The notes under the pieces were generated by a model. The model saw only the letters and a program-made list of their open reading frames with translations. It was not told where the DNA came from and searched no databases. DNA of 64,000 nucleotides, from the NCBI GenBank assembly GCA_907164885.2, contig OU015490.1, positions 213,555,844 through 213,619,843 of the forward strand, written 5' to 3'. Position numbers and translations under genes: made by a program. How positions within the stretch are numbered: position 1 is the stretch's first letter; every line of letters starts with the position of its first letter. Below are positions 49,625 through 64,000 of this stretch, piece by piece. Origin of the DNA: Dolomedes plantarius (taxonomy: Eukaryota > Arthropoda > Arachnida > Araneae > Dolomedidae).

Positions 49625-50178
49625 AGACATGATGTTGTTATTGTTGCTTATGCCCCTTGACCGACAAGAATATCAGATCATGTCCATATACGCTTTCGGG
49701 CTATATGGTGCGGATCCAGTTTTCAATTAGCACCACAAGGGTCGGAGTCGGACTTGGCTAAAAGACCGATCCCGTAATTTTAAACCAAATCAAATGACGA
49801 CACCGGTATACTTGACCCCGCACCTCCAGAGGTAAAAGACATTGTTCTTGTTGCTAATGCTCCCTGGACTGAAGTGTTCCACACCAGGTCCACTTAATCT
49901 TTCAGGACTGATTAGTGCGCCTCCTGTTTATGATAGCACCACAAGGCTCGCAGTCCATCTTACCCATGCGCCACCTCAATTTTAACCGAACATTCCTACA
50001 GGCAACGTCTGGGGGGAATGTACCATCTTCCATCCTCTCTGACCTAATAGAGGGACTTTCCGGTAGATATAGTAAGGCTTAGACATGAAGGTCTTTAATG
50101 GCGCTTGTCGAGATTCGAACCGAGCACCCTCGGCACCACATGCCTACGTGGCTCAACTAGGCTACACCGCACACGTAA
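49625..50178 (-). mobile_element. tRNA-derived SINE, family 2, two overlapping copies
   Basis: On the minus strand a tRNA-like head has A box TAGCCTAGTTGAGCC (about 50155) and B box GGTTCGAATCTCG (about 50120). Two body copies follow in tandem (about 49990-49845 and 49843-49640). Each carries a CCTTGTGGTGCTA motif and ends in AACAA-type repeats. The second body lacks its head. Confidence 0.75.
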
Positions 50179-51561
50179 AATATTTAATTTAATTTTTATT
50201 TTTTATTATAATTTTTTTATATCTCAAATGTTCGAAACTATCGATAAATATCACAGAAAAATGTCAAAATGCATCTTTCAATTTTGTTAACTTTCCGCTT
50301 TCGATTTATAATTATATCTTCATAGGAAAATTATTTTACTGCACTTTTAAGTCAAAAACTTGGTTCAAATACATTGTCTGTTTAAAGAATACCTGTCGCT
50401 AACAAACGCGAACTTTTGTACTTTTATAGTATTTCTCCTTGACTGCACTGACGATCATTTAATGATGTCAAAATTAGTAAACCCTAGAGATTTATTTTCT
50501 ATCAAAAAAATTAACGTAATATTATTGACATTTGTAAATTTTAACTTATAAATTTTATTTTTATGTGTACTTTAGATTTAAAAAAGGAAAGCATTTTCTG
50601 TCATTTTCAGTGAACGAAACTACCGCGGATTTTTAACGCAGGATTACTTATCGTTGCTTACCTCTTTTGTATGTATATATGTATGTATGTCTTATGCATA
50701 TATATATATATATATGTACTTATGTATGTGTATACATATATGTATGTCAAAACTTTGACGCATATTGGTGTTTTCCTGTTTAACTGTTTACTGCTTGTCC
50801 AAGCGATACAGGCAAGGTTTGGCGCGCTGCCAAATTTATAAATCGTGAGGTACCGACGGATGGTTTTAGCGTCTGAAATTTTCCTTTCCAGAGGATCGTT
50901 ATGGAGAAACGTAATCCTATAGTAAAGCGAAAATTTTGTCACGATTTATTGAAAATATTGCGAAACATTTTATGGTATATAATTGAAAACTTTGAACTAA
51001 AAAATTGCAGAAAATAGGTCTTTAAACATCTATTACCTTTTGGTACTTCACTTCGTAAAAGATATGTTATTGATTCATTTAATCTTAACTATTAGATTTA
51101 CTAGACGTTGTATGACCCTTTAGGTCACCCACTATTCCTATGTTAGGATGATTTGCTGAAAGTTTCTTTCGTGACTAAAATGGAGTTTCATTTTGAGATC
51201 ATTAAATTAAATATATCTCAATCTATTCCCTTTATACAAGAAAATCAGTGTTCAGTCAGAGAAATAACTTTAAACGCGGATAAAGAGATGCATTACATGA
51301 CAAAAAATTAGATTTAATTTTTCCAACTTACTTCGGAATCTGGAGAACTGTAGTTTGATCAGTTATGGTATATTGTGTTTGGTGTAGAAAATTTTGAATA
51401 ATAGGATGTAGTAATTTTCTTTTGAATATTACATACACTTCTGAGAACTCTCTGTTGTGTATTATATAAATTTCGGTTTTACTTTATGTTGCATACATTT
51501 GTGTTAATGTATCATTTGTTAATTTGTAAAAAAAACATTTTTGTTTTATCGTATGTTATTA
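50179..51561. other. AT-rich stretch with one GC-richer block
   Basis: 50740-50940 is richer in G+C (around 47%) than its surroundings, and a minus-strand frame of over 60 codons is open there, but no motif or element end is recognised. Confidence 0.35.
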
Positions 51562-51634
51562 CTAGCGGAATACACGTACTTCGTTACGGAGTACATTTAA
51601 ATTAAATACAACGGTCAATGCATGCAATTAATGC

Positions 51635-51684
<50 letters not shown>

Positions 51685-51870
51685 CGTAAGTGATATTTTT
51701 AGAGACAGAATACTGTAGATGAAAATATTCAAATTTAATCTAATAGAACATATTAGAGCATATAGTACAGTTAAGTTAATAAAGTTTGAGGAACATTTCT
51801 TTTACTTTATTTTAAAATTATTTTGGATAATTTCCAATCGTCTGCCGCATTAGCACTTGTAATAGTTAAA
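51562..51870 (-). mobile_element. Helitron-like element, partial, inverted copy of the 46.4-kb element
   Basis: CTAG at 51562-51565 is the 3' end on the minus strand. The hairpin, the ATTGACCGTTGTATTTAATT block and the internal (TA)n match 47222-46830 closely. The 5' part is missing and a fold-back fragment follows. Confidence 0.65.
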
Positions 51871-51966
51871 CTTGTAACACTTGCCACATTAAACTTGTGA
51901 CATTAAACTTGTAATAGTAGTACGCTGAGGTATGTGACAGAAGTTAAATTAATAAACCCCCTTTGC

Positions 51967-52133
51967 GGCGGGAAAAAATGGGCTTTGCCATTCGAAAATT
52001 TCGAGTTTCTATACCTATAACCGTAACCTTGAGCGCCACTTTGTTACCGTTCACAGAATCCCGAGCTCACACCTCTTAATAAATATATCTGAAATCTCAT
52101 CTCAATCGGTTGTACGGAACAGCCGCTAGAGGT
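51967..52133 (+). mobile_element. Half of a fold-back element (one arm)
   Basis: Matches 31962-32131, the right arm of the 756-bp fold-back element, at about 85% by eye (ATTCGAAAATTTCGAGTTTC and CAGCCGCTAGAGGTC are shared). The terminal CAGG end and the other arm are absent. Confidence 0.75.
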
Positions 52134-53050
<917 letters not shown>

Positions 53051-53479
53051 CTTTTTTGGCTTTGTCTTGTGTTTGGCTCATCATGTCTATAACGAAGAAT
53101 TTCGTTATATTCCTTTTTGGTTACTAAATTAACGTTAAATCTTAGTTAAATTAATTAAATACCTCAATTTGCTAGTTTTCCTAATAGTCACTTGCTTACT
53201 TTAACTTGGTAAAAGTGTTTGAAAAATAGCACAGTTAAATTTTTGGTTGGTCCCTCTAAAGTGTGAGAATCTCGCTGGTTATCTTTAAGCTTAAGATATT
53301 TTTGTGTTCTGGGAACACTATTTACAATCGCCACATCTGGAAAAATAGCCCATTAAAATTAGTCCGTTTCTTTTGAAAATGCCCTGTGGATCTTTAGAAT
53401 TGGATTCATTTTATGTATCGGCTAGGTTTCTAAAAAGAGCGGATATTTAGACTCCCGGCAGTACGCTTAAATTGCACTG

Positions 53480-54330
53480 TAATTGCTATTTAAAGCCGTT
53501 CATTAATTTAAATTTGCCGATCGACTGTCACCTTGTTAAACGCTGACAGCCTTATCCATCTGTTAAAAAGCTTCCGGCCACTTGCTAACCGTGGGAATCT
53601 GACCACGTGGGTAGGAGAGGACGCGTTCTAGTTGTCTCCTTGTCTCCTTCTCTCTTCCAATTAAAAGTTGCGCCTCCTACGTCACTTGAAGGCTTGACCA
53701 ATAGGGTGTTTGCTCCATTCGCGCTCTCCGCCGTTGGCGTTAGTATTGTTCCGTTTTTGGCGATAAATCGCTCTACCCTGTTCTACCGGCTAATCGTACG
53801 GGAGGAGCAAAAAAAAAACTCCGCCGATCCTGTACGCTGTCTCTCAGCTACTTTTCCCTATGTTTGCGTGGCTTGGCGATTTTTTTCTAGTGTTCCGGTA
53901 ACCCTTCACCCCTGTCTTCTCCTGCTTCCTCGGTGGAAAAAATTCAGTGAGCCATATTTTCCTAAAAATTTTCCATATTTTCCATAAAAATTCAGTGAGT
54001 GAGCCATATTTTCCTAAGAGAGAAGTTCGTCTTTAAATTTTATACGTTTAAGCACCCCTTCAGTTCTTGGCCCTGGCCTCGACTGTATTGGGGGCTATTT
54101 TATAATATATCAGACTTGCTGTAGTTTAGACATGAACGGTCATTCTATTTCGTTAAGCTCAAGTTGAACTGAGCTCATCTTTCACTCTGTATATACTTTT
54201 TATGTATTCAAGAACCGATCAAGGCTTCCGAAGTGAACTTCAATAAATAACTGTCGACCTAATAATTGGCTCGCTTCCTTTTTTTTGTGTGTGTGAATTT
54301 GGTTCCCGGATTGCAGAAGACGATGGCGCC
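53480..54330 (+). mobile_element. GC-richer LTR-like block
   Basis: Base composition rises to around 48% G+C. TATATA at 54190 and AATAAA at 54242 are placed as in an LTR, and TGGCGCCGCC at 54323 could be a primer-binding site. The frame at 53607-53987 shows no motif. Boundaries are uncertain. Confidence 0.25.
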
Positions 54331-55499
54331 GCCTGAATGTATTGTGGTCACATCATGTTAATCCCACTATACAACGACGTTACCGGCCAACATATCTACT
54401 GAAGCTAGTTAGGTTTCTAAATCCCACATCACGTTGTATTGAAAAGCGGTTATCATCATCGAAGTAATTTTTGCTTGTTCCTAGCTCCACGAACTTTCTT
54501 GACTGGGTTCATCGGTTTCTTCTTCGACATATACTTTCGGCCATATTCTTCATCGAGATACACTCAGTGCCATGCCGCTTCCTTTTCCTACCACTAACTA
54601 AGGTGTAATTCTACAATATAGAGATAGACATTACTTCCTTCATTAGAGAATGGATGCCGTATTTCTTCATTAGAGAATGATGCCGTTCCTATTTTATCTC
54701 TACAAACTAAGGTACAGCTTCAGTCTTCAGCACAAACTAAAGTGCTGTTCCCATTTCTTCCGCACAATGTCCTTTTTATTGACCTTGCACCATAAAACAC
54801 CAACCAAACATCTATCTTAAAATAACATTTCATTCAAAATTTTTATTTGAAGTTAATAATACCAATGTCTTTCTTTGATCAATATATTGACGAAGTTTCT
54901 CTTTATGTTATAAACACTGTAATCCAGATTTTAAATAATATTTACTGACAATTAATCTCATTTTTTTTGTGAAAGCTATTCAGCTACAATCTTCTATCGA
55001 AAGAATTATTTGTCTGTAGATTTCTTAATCTTTCATTACGCTGGAAAGCAAAGGATGTGATATAGTAACAAAAAGAAAATTAGGAAAATTAGGTCAGGAC
55101 TTCTAAAAATGAAACGTTTCATTTATTGCTGACAAAGAAATGCATGAAACAGATGAATGTGTACTATTGAAAAGAACTTTTAAAAGATGACTGGAAACAC
55201 AACAAAGTCACTCACATGTAGTGAGAGTTTAGACAATAGTGACTAACTGCTATATTTTTAACGAATTGGTTATGTGTTTAAAAAAACTGATCAACATTAC
55301 AGAGGGGAGTTTATAAAGTATAATATGTTCTTTTGATTATGTTATTTTCTATTTTTAGCTTTATATACAATAATATGGTTATTAATATTCTTCTTAATTA
55401 CATTAAAGACACTCAATAACACTTAAGAGGCTTTTAGAGACTTTACTACATTAAAGACTACATTTAGATCCACAAAAATGTATTTTGTTGAAGAATAAG

Positions 55500-55632
55500 G
55501 CCTTCATTTAATTTTGTTTCAAAAAATGGTAATATTTTTTCAAAATCCCCCATGCGAATTCCATACCATTAAAAAATCTTATAGGTTTTAAAATAAGTTT
55601 ACCATATAAACATAAAATAGCTGTGCATTGAT

Positions 55633-55667
<35 letters not shown>

Positions 55668-56070
55668 CATACACACACACACATATATATATATATATGC
55701 ATGTTTTAATCTATATAATATTAGTTTATGTTTTTGCATATTTTTACTTTATTTCGGAGTCTATACACGTGGATAATATTTGTGTTTTCAAAGAATGATG
55801 AACAGTTTTATGACAAACACTTCAATTAATAATTCTCAGAAATTTGGGAATAAATCAAGGGAAATTAACGGGCATGGTGCATTTAAAAAAATGCTGGTAT
55901 TTTAGAGAAAAAAAATGGTAAAAAGGCATTACTCTGTCCCAAAATGCTTATTTGTGATTTCGAAGTGCCTTGAATGAAGTTAATAAAAATATTAATCATT
56001 CCAATTTTTTATGTAGCGATAAAAATTGAAAATTTACAAAAATGAGGTTAAAGATTCCTTGTTCCCTTGA
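55500..56070 (+). mobile_element. MITE family R, copy 4
   Basis: Contains CATATAAACATAA, ACACTTCAATTAATAATTCT and the closing GATTCCTTGTTCCC, aligned with copy 1. A (TA)n/(CA)n tract at 55631-55699 lies inside. Confidence 0.55.
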
Positions 56071-56186
56071 TAAATAATACACTAAAGAAAATGTATTATT
56101 ACGTAGATTATTGGACACCGAAATGTATTAAACACACACATATCTCATGGGTTTTTAGACAATTGTGATTAACTGTTATCTATTTG

Positions 56187-56340
56187 AAGCAGAGATTCCT
56201 AAGCATTTTGAGTTCCCAGCACCACTTGTATTGAGATTAGAAACTTGGAGACTCATGCTAGACTTTAGTTTTTTTTAAATATTAAATATTAAATTAACGA
56301 CGAGTATATTTCAGGAACACATTGCATGTCAATAAAGCAT
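56187..56340 (+). mobile_element. hAT-type end fragment, copy 1
   Basis: A decayed form of the sequence at 58830: AGATTCCTAAGCATTTTGAG, then CAGCACCACTTGTATTGAGA and GTATATTTCAGGAACA. Confidence 0.4.
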
Positions 56341-56551
56341 TTTCCTATATATTAAAAAAATTGTGTTTGTAAACTATGGCATGCTTGTCAAAACCTAAGC
56401 ACCATATTTTGTATGTGAGCACCTTAGTGAATACTTTTAATTACTTCTTAAGGCTTTTCCGGTAAAATTATACACTAAAATTTAACTAAGAGACATATTA
56501 TTTGCTCAGCTCTCTCGATGATTCGATTAACAACTTGTAATTATATCCAAA

Positions 56552-56936
56552 ATGTGTTGTGGTTGTTGTTATAGCTTATACCAATTGACGGACAGCAACT
56601 TCAGATCAAGTCCATATAGGCTATTTGTCAGAGGGTTGCAGCTCTGGATATTTTTAGCACCACAAGGCTCGAGATCCGACTTGGCCATAATCCAGTCTCG
56701 TAATTTTGAACCGAATCAAGTGACGATACAGGTCCATCTGACCCCGCACCTCCAGGGGTAAATTTGAGAACTTGGGGAACATTGCAGCCACGACAGAATT
56801 TTCGTTCACCAGCCGGCTTTAGTATACACGGTGGTGGATTTGTAAGCGACGATCATCGAGCCAGTGACGTTCAGATCACCGGCTCGCTGCCTTTGTCAAC
56901 TGAGCCACCGTGCACTTCACAATCTGTTTTTAAATT
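56552..56936 (-). mobile_element. tRNA-derived SINE, family 2, copy
   Basis: On the minus strand the head starts GTGCACGGTGGCTCAGTTGAC. The body shares GGAGGTGCGGGGTCA, TTCGGTTCAAAATTACGAGA, CCTTGTGGTGCTA and the AACAACAACC tail with the 49.6-kb copies. Confidence 0.75.
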
Positions 56937-56958
56937 CGCTACCTAGATAGATAACATA

Positions 56959-57560
56959 CAGTGCGTCCAAAAATAATGGTGGGATTTTAAATGGTAATAG
57001 CCTTGGAACAAAGCATTGTAGAGAGATGAAATATACGTCAAATTGAAGAAAAAAAAATCCATGATATTATCTGTTCAGCACACTTCGATGTGTGCTTCCT
57101 TATTTGCCCTGCAGACGTCAAGACGATATTCAGTCTCTTCCCATAAACGGCAGAGAACATCAGGCGTGATAGACGAAACAGCTTCAGCGATCGTTTATGG
57201 AATACACTTGTGTTTTTACATAACCCCAAAAATAGAAATCCATGGGGGTATGGTTTGGTGACTGTGAGTGTGCCACACACTCCACCCTACGTGTCCAACC
57301 CATCACTGAAGAAATGCTTAGTTAAGGAATTTCCTTCACGATTGTGGCAAAATGTGGAAGATCTCCGTCTAACTGGAAAATATAATTCTCCAGAATTTTT
57401 CGGCGCTAGCCCCGGAGTCTGTTGGCGTCTGCACGCAAGCTTTCGCACACATAAACTTGGAGTGTTTCTCTTTTATTTAACTTATGACTCGTGTCTACAA
57501 TGTGATTTGCTGCATAGCTATAACCTTTTGAAACCCCAACATTATTTTTGGGACACACTT
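56959..57560 (-). mobile_element. Tc1/mariner deletion derivative, about 600 bp
   Basis: Inverted ends of about 100 bp (CAGTGCGTCCAAAAATAATG at left; inverse of GTGTGTCCCAAAAATAATGT at right) are next to TA. On the minus strand the C-terminal part of a transposase survives: the third catalytic Asp in P-N-H-T-P-M-D-F-Y-F-W-G (about 57240) and a tail W-E-E-T-E-Y-R-L-D-V-C-R-A (about 57130). An in-frame TGA lies between. The N-terminal two thirds are gone. Confidence 0.75.
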
Positions 57561-58030
57561 TAGAGGCTATTTCTCGAATCCACTAAAATAACATTTCCTT
57601 CGAATCTTTGTTTTAAGTTCACACTAAAATAATAAAAAAACTAGTCTAGTTTTCTTTACATAATAAATGTTGTATTCCATGCTGTAAATACTATTTACTG
57701 GCTATGAATTTCATTTTATTGCAAAAGCTCATCAGATCCAATCTTCTATCCCGAGATTTATTTGGTCGTAGATTTCTTCTTCTTCGATTACTCTGGAAAA
57801 CTATGAATATGATACGGTGACCGAAAAAGAAAGGGTTGGAATATTAGGTCATGACTTGAGTTATGAAAATCGCATTTCAGATATTGTTGACAAATAAATG
57901 CATTGAAGAGTTGAACGTTTACTAAGGAGAAAAACCTTTAAAAGATGATTGAGAACACAAACCCACTAACGTGCACGTATATCATAACTTTTTAGACAAT
58001 TGGTTAATTAATTGTTATCTATTTAAGGTA

Positions 58031-58829
58031 TCCTACTGCTTTCGGAGCATTTTTTTCTCAAAAACTGTACTTGCGTAAATTTCTGTATTGTGTTTCGAAG
58101 TGATATAACACCAAAATACGAAAATGGCGAAAAAACAAGTTGATGAAAAAGTAAGCTGATAAGTAGATGAAAATATAACTGCGCGGATATGATTAAAAAA
58201 TAAGCAATAACTATGCAACGTTTTACAAAATTGGGGATTTTGGGTCGAATTTCAGCACATTTTTACAAAAACGGCTCTAGCTCTCAAAGAAGAAATTATG
58301 CATGTAACATTAATTTCTTTTTGCCATATGTAAGCATCTCCTCAGTGTAATGACCTGAAACCTAATCGCTATCTTCAAATCTAAAATAAAATACAGGTAA
58401 TTATATGCAATTACATGTAAAACTTTAGTACTTTTTCGTAGGAATTTTTTATAAATGCAGCTATAAATCAACAAACAATATACCTGGAACCAAATCTGTA
58501 GTCCAGTACATTCTTAGTATTTTGAAAAAATATACGTGGAAAATTTAATAGACATATCAGTGTTAGATTTTGAGTTATCACAAGAGACGTTTACATTTTT
58601 GATGAAAAATAATTTCTTTGGAAAACAAGATTAAAGTTTTCAACTTGTATTGAAATTCATAGCTGCCACTTATATTTAAATTGCTCTAATTGCTTCTCTT
58701 ATTGTCATACCGAAAAAAGAAAAGCAGATTTAGAAACATAAATTTACAATCTTTAAAATTAAAACTAAAAACAATTTTGGAATTTTCGTTAAAATCGATG
58801 TATTAAAAGGTAGTCGAATACCTAGTAGG
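58031..58829. other. AT-rich stretch, nothing recognised
   Basis: No coding, TIR or tandem structure can be supported here. Confidence 0.5.
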
Positions 58830-58970
58830 TGTTCCCAAACTTTTTATGTTCGCGGCACCATTGGAGATGAGAATCGACACTTGGGGACCCTTGCTAGAAT
58901 CTTAGTGTTTTTAATTTTTAAGTATTAAATGATGTCGAATATATTTCAGGAACATGTTCAATTTAAATTG
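58830..58970 (+). mobile_element. hAT-type end fragment, copy 2
   Basis: TAGGTGTTCCCAAACTTTTT followed by GTTCGCGGCACCA is the familiar style of hAT (Tip100-like) ends. The rest of the element is not seen. Confidence 0.5.
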
Positions 58971-59300
58971 AACCAAATACTGACTCCATTGTGGATTTTA
59001 GTCATTTATTGAAAGATATAAGTAGAAATCACTAGAATATAATATAGTAAAATGGTTTAAAAAATAGGCATGGGATTCAGTATAGTTTTACACAAGAGGA
59101 CTTGAATAGAAATCGCTAAAAAGTGTTTTGTTTTATTCTTGTGAGGCCTCCGACTAATACTTAGAGAACAAATTTTTGATATCAAGTCTATCTCTTCTGG
59201 ACGCGATTATAGATAATTCACCTACAGGAACAAGTGCATTAATTTGTGTCACAATCTATCGAGCATAAAATTAATTAATACAATTTAATATTTAGTTTTA

Positions 59301-59556
59301 ATCCCGGTGGCGTCGGGGTTAAAAGCTTCAAGCTGCCACTCAACAGGTCCAGGGTTCGATCCTGCGACCAGGCAAGGACCTCAGACTTTCATCCCTTGAA
59401 TGGGTCGATAAAATGAGCACCAAGTATGCTTGGGAACTAACTCTAGGGATCCCGCATCAAGTCGACCACCTGACCAAGACATATGCTGTTTGCCACCCCT
59501 AATCCCACGGTCAAGAAAGCGGAGATGGGCACCACGGGATGTTGTGCCATAAGTTT
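59301..59556 (+). mobile_element. tRNA-derived SINE, family 1, copy 2
   Basis: Same head and body as 28778-29041, with a B box GGGTTCGATCCTG (59351) and an A box carrying a changed centre. By eye about 80% identical to copy 1, so both are old. Confidence 0.85.
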
Positions 59557-59674
59557 TTAGTATTTATTTTAAGTGGGCTTTACAATTATTTTCTGCTTAT
59601 CGAAAAAATTCTCGCTTCAGCCCTGGACGATCTCACCCTGAATAGCCACGGCACACCGACAGGGCATCACTCAT

Positions 59675-59925
59675 TTAATACCCTTTCAGGGGCGTTGGTC
59701 CATATTTGGACCTCCATTTTTCTCTTCCTTCTTTCACTTGATTCAATGTATTCCAGTTAAATAAGTAGAAAAATAGCTATTGCTACCATATGTTACCGGT
59801 TTAAAGAATTATAATCCTTTTACAACCTTTATTTGAAAAAAAAATTAAGATTTTTCAGGTTAAAAAAAATCTAAAAAAATGTGCACCGTGTAAACTGTGG
59901 GGGTTGTTGCCCCTGAAAGGAAAAA
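59675..59925. mobile_element. Possible piggyBac-type MITE, about 250 bp
   Basis: CCCTTTCAGGGGC at 59680 returns inverted as GCCCCTGAAAGG at 59910. The flanks are TTTAATA rather than a clean TTAA, so the assignment is tentative. The GC-richer 59615-59675 before it is unexplained. Confidence 0.4.
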
Positions 59926-61580
59926 AGACTGTGTGTTGAAAACTTGATTATCATTATAGAGTAGAGTTTGTAAAGGGGAATATGCTCTTTATAAAACTTC
60001 TATATCTATAAATAACACATGAGAAATTTTATGTAAAGAAATTTCTCTTTAGAAACAAAATCTAAATTTTTCTTTTTTTATAATCTATCATACACCTGCC
60101 ACAATCTAAATATCATTTTTTTAAATCTAAATACATTATTATTTTGATTACTAAAGGTATTTCTGGTTAAGGGGAGTCTGGGACACATTTTAATTCTTTT
60201 TTATTCATTGAGTTAGAATTTTGAAGTATTTTGTGATGGGGTTAACAATGTTATTTGTAAACAAAATTACACCATAAAACTTCTCATAAAATTTTAAAAA
60301 GTTTTAAAGTTTAAAATTTTTAAAAAGTGGGGTAATTTAAAATCGCTATAATTAAAAATATTATTTGTCGAATTTCAATTTTTATTTCATTTAATTAAAC
60401 TGAAAAGTAGAAGTTTTAATTCTTATTCAACGTTTTTTAACATATTAAATTTTTAAAAAATAAAAAAATATTTAGAGAAAACATTTCAGAAAAATTTATG
60501 TAACTTAATTTTAAAAAATCATATTTAAAAAAAAAATTTTTTTCAAATTTGCTGAATCAAAATTGAAGTAAAATAATTGAAAAAGAAAAGTTCCTTCAAG
60601 TTTAAACGATTTATTTTTAACGGTTTTCGACTTGTAACAATTTAAAGACAAGAAATGGTTGAAAAACCCATAACGCTTAAAACGCATTTACAGGTTTAAA
60701 CAAAGATTGGCTGCTATTAGAATGTTGTAAGCAAAAAAAAAAGTAATATATCCTATTCTTATTAAGATAGAAACATGATTTATTAACGTCATGATTTATA
60801 AACGTCATTTTAAACGCAAAAGAACACAATTTTTTTAAATGCAATAAAATGTTTTCGAAAATTTGAAGGAATTAGTGTCCTGGACATCGCTGAATATAAT
60901 AAACGGCTAAACGTAATATAACCTACAAAATAGTAAATCGAAAACATTCCTCTCCTCATTGGTCTTATTTATGAATAGCAGGCTGTAATTTTTTCTCAAT
61001 ACATGTTAATGAATTTGCTGTCGAAATTGATAGCATGCAAAATATCTCTCTTTAAGAAATTTTTCTGTTTCAGAATATCAAATTCAAAAGATAAGTTTCT
61101 TTAAACATTAAAAAAAAATATCTTTCGTAAAATCTAAATAGCTTTTTTTATTTGAGCCTTTAATGAACGTTTTTGATTATTCCTTATTGTTTTCCTGGTA
61201 AGAACTCCATATTGTAGTTATGTAAAATATCACCTTTATTCAAGAAGGAAATTTGGCGAAATGTCGGAGGAACAAAAGGATAAATAAAGATAAGGGATAA
61301 AAAATGTGACACATCGGATGGGTTCTCGATTTTTTTCTTCCTAAATGCTACGACACTTAGGTATAACGAGGAAGATTGATTGCCCGTTTTTCCTCATCAG
61401 CTGTGAGCTTCCATATGTTTATTCACGATAAAAAGTTTTTGTACACAATAATTCTATAAGTGTATGTTATCCTTTTAAGCCAAATGCCTTATTCTAATAT
61501 ATACGTATGCTGGAAAGAAAGCGTGATAGAAAGTTAAAAATAATCAGAGTCTGAGAGTTTAAAATTTTACTCCACGGTTG
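59926..61580. other. AT-rich stretch, nothing recognised
   Basis: Very AT-rich with homopolymer runs; no coding, TIR or tandem structure can be supported. Confidence 0.5.
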
Positions 61581-61584
61581 CAAA

Positions 61585-61732
<148 letters not shown>

Positions 61733-61819
61733 CAAAAGAGCTAGAAGAAATAAGATAAATGATAATAGAACATGTTGACACCAATAAGCGCTATGCAGCT
61801 CCAAAGCGTCAAACAATAA

Positions 61820-64000
<2,181 letters not shown>

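Larger units (their letters stand above)
54790..58030 (+). repeat. Diverged segmental duplication (54790-55270, 57570-58030, tail 56090-56190)
   Basis: Shared ordered blocks include AATAACATTTC, TTACTGACAATT/TTACTGGCTATG, CAATCTTCTATC, TAGATTTCTT, TTAGGTCA-GACTT, GACAAA-AAATGCAT and TTTTAAAAGATGA. The tail block TTAGACAATTG-GATTAACTGTTATCTATTT appears at both 56150 and 58000. Each copy is followed by a hAT-type end fragment (56190 and 58830). Confidence 0.5.

Noticed and set aside
53607..53987. 126-codon frame in GC-richer DNA
   Set aside because: No splice borders, motif or start context; composition suggests LTR-derived sequence.

Overview
The window is about 70% A+T eukaryotic DNA packed with transposable elements, simple repeats and low-copy decayed repeats. 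Long (TA)n tracts, tRNA-headed SINEs, TA-targeting DNA transposons and a primer-binding site matching a tRNA-His tail as I remember it from insects all point to an arthropod, perhaps an arachnid. This is an inference from composition and repeat style. No complete host gene is visible. Host coding is limited to a few exon-like patches with splice-like borders (about 41.6, 28.5, 47.9 and 1.3 kb, all minus strand).

Region by region. 0-2 kb: a tandem array whose units each carry, on the minus strand, a 23-nt micro-exon and a short stop-terminated exon encoding a cysteine-rich tail. Frame, splice sites and stop are kept in three copies. 4-7 kb: a TTAA-flanked MITE, then a decayed Tigger/pogo transposase split by a 270-bp (TA)n tract. 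9-12.5 kb: the 3' end of another Tigger copy, cut by LTR-derived sequence. 13.6-15.7 kb: an inverted-repeat element holding a piggyBac transposase fragment and a MITE. 16.8-20.6 kb: a palindromic TA-flanked MITE, a 145-bp minisatellite and a decayed array. 21.5-25.3 kb: a DD41D Tc1/mariner element beside a Tigger/pogo element that sits inside a (TA)n tract. Both have TIRs and TA duplications, and both transposases are broken. 25.4-28.2 kb: LTR-derived sequence including an in-frame 63-bp repeat. 31.4-32.2 kb: a 756-bp fold-back element. 33.9-38.6 kb: a 20-bp minisatellite split by a complete but non-coding LTR retrotransposon. 42.4-47.5 kb: a nest with Helitron ends and a 3,366-bp hAT-like element that has about 310-bp TIRs, an 8-bp duplication and an unfamiliar transposase. 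48-60 kb: SINEs, MITEs, a second Helitron copy, a mariner deletion derivative and a diverged segmental duplication. 61.8-63.4 kb: a large near-perfect inverted repeat around a fragment that looks like the C-terminus of a Penelope-type reverse transcriptase.

Nothing here forms an operon or pathway. The link between the parts is insertion history: TA-targeting transposons lie in or beside (TA)n tracts, the LTR element landed in a minisatellite, and the hAT-like element landed in an older MITE. The least familiar items are the cysteine-rich tandem exons, the long-TIR hAT-like element and the reverse-transcriptase palindrome.
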